DNA of 33,627 nt from NCBI GenBank assembly GCA_902727915.1, contig CACVAU010000036.1, positions 1 to 33,627 on the forward strand, in the 5' to 3' direction. Source of the stretch: an uncultured Sulfurovum sp. Lineage in GTDB: Bacteria > Campylobacterota > Campylobacteria > Campylobacterales > Sulfurovaceae. Of the stretch, positions 33,452-33,627 are shown one piece after another (positions within the stretch are counted from its first letter, which is position 1; each line of letters starts with the position of its first letter). Below the pieces are notes generated by a model. It worked only from the letters and a program-made list of their open reading frames with translations, had not been told where the DNA came from and searched no databases. The translations under genes were made by a program, and so were the position numbers.

Positions 33452-33627
33452 TTATCCTAGTCGTTGTGGGTTGATGTTTCTGTTTGAAAAGCGATGTTTA
33501 TTAATTTTTTTGTACTTTTTTTTGCCATTGTGGTAAGAGAAAGTAGGGTGGATGCTGATGTTTCCTCGTGGGTAGAAGAGTCCTACTACTTCTAAGTATT
33601 TTGGTTGCATGAGTTTTACTAAGTCTT
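33452..33627 (-). CDS. queF: NADPH-dependent 7-cyano-7-deazaguanine reductase, 3' end only
   Basis: The gene enters from the right edge; the last 57 residues are visible. MQPKYLEVVGLFYPRGNISIHP matches the C-terminal strand pair of QueF (consensus EV-x-G-x-F-x-PRGGISI-x-P), with Asn in place of the second Gly. A basic tail follows (KKKYKKINKHRFSNRN...). QueF reduces preQ0 to preQ1 in queuosine biosynthesis. The catalytic Cys and NADPH motif lie outside the window, so activity cannot be judged. The frame was found by translating the edge directly. Confidence 0.75.
   Translation of the reverse strand, partial: DLVKLMQPKYLEVVGLFYPRGNISIHPTFSYHNGKKKYKKINKHRFSNRNINPQRLG

Noticed and set aside
1..33627. 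tRNA, rRNA, CRISPR arrays, insertion sequences or prophage
   Set aside because: No cloverleaf-like or rRNA sequence, no regularly spaced repeats, and no transposase or integrase among the readable frames; the only possible mobile hint is the unassignable 33-codon tail at the left edge.

Overview
This AT-rich window looks like a chromosomal segment of a Campylobacterota (Epsilonproteobacteria) bacterium. The clearest marker is the run acidic poly-E protein, gmk, tatA, argS, which matches an order known from Helicobacter pylori and Campylobacter jejuni. The gap-pgk-tpiA block divergent from nadD-rsfS, the short 230-residue TpiA and -10 boxes of the TGnTATAAT type without a clear -35 point the same way. 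I cannot name the genus from sequence alone. I see no tRNA, rRNA, CRISPR array or insertion sequence.

Layout. 1-435 is mostly non-coding and holds a dense set of palindromes and tandem repeats. It precedes a rightward envelope module (442-3638): a three-helix membrane protein, a secreted trypsin-like protease fused to a DUF1566/Lcl-type domain, and a lipoprotein with a PKD-like fold. 3785-5872 carries, on the minus strand, an unrecognised gene and an MltB-type lytic transglycosylase lipoprotein. leuS follows on the plus strand. 8756-14311 is a minus-strand block: dedA, Mn-dependent pyrophosphatase ppaC, an ApaH-like phosphatase, and a very unusual protein joining about 20 DUF4116-like repeats through a membrane hairpin to an alpha/beta hydrolase.

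14508-18736 is the poly-E/gmk/tatA/argS cluster plus a small membrane protein. Convergent to it, gap-pgk-tpiA encode lower glycolysis/gluconeogenesis; GAPDH carries residue changes that predict use of NADP. nadD-rsfS run divergently. 22919-28114 is an apparent five-gene operon (membrane protein, winged-helix regulator, LolA-like periplasmic protein, outer-membrane beta-barrel, MMPL/RND transporter). It has a perfect 9-1-9 inverted repeat lying on its promoter and looks like a self-regulated trans-envelope exporter of a hydrophobic molecule. DUF4139 and PhyH-family genes follow.

The right end is a redox cluster: trxA, trxB, a second thioredoxin, a small unknown protein and a third thioredoxin. 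On the minus strand at the edge lies the 3' end of queF, followed three bases later by a 118-residue QueF-fold paralogue that lacks the catalytic Cys and Asp.

Best candidates for something undescribed are the repeat-hydrolase fusion, the QueF/dead-QueF pair, the LolA-like/OMP/MMPL operon with its operator, and the protease/lipoprotein/membrane-protein module. All functional statements rest on motif recognition by eye; no database search was run.
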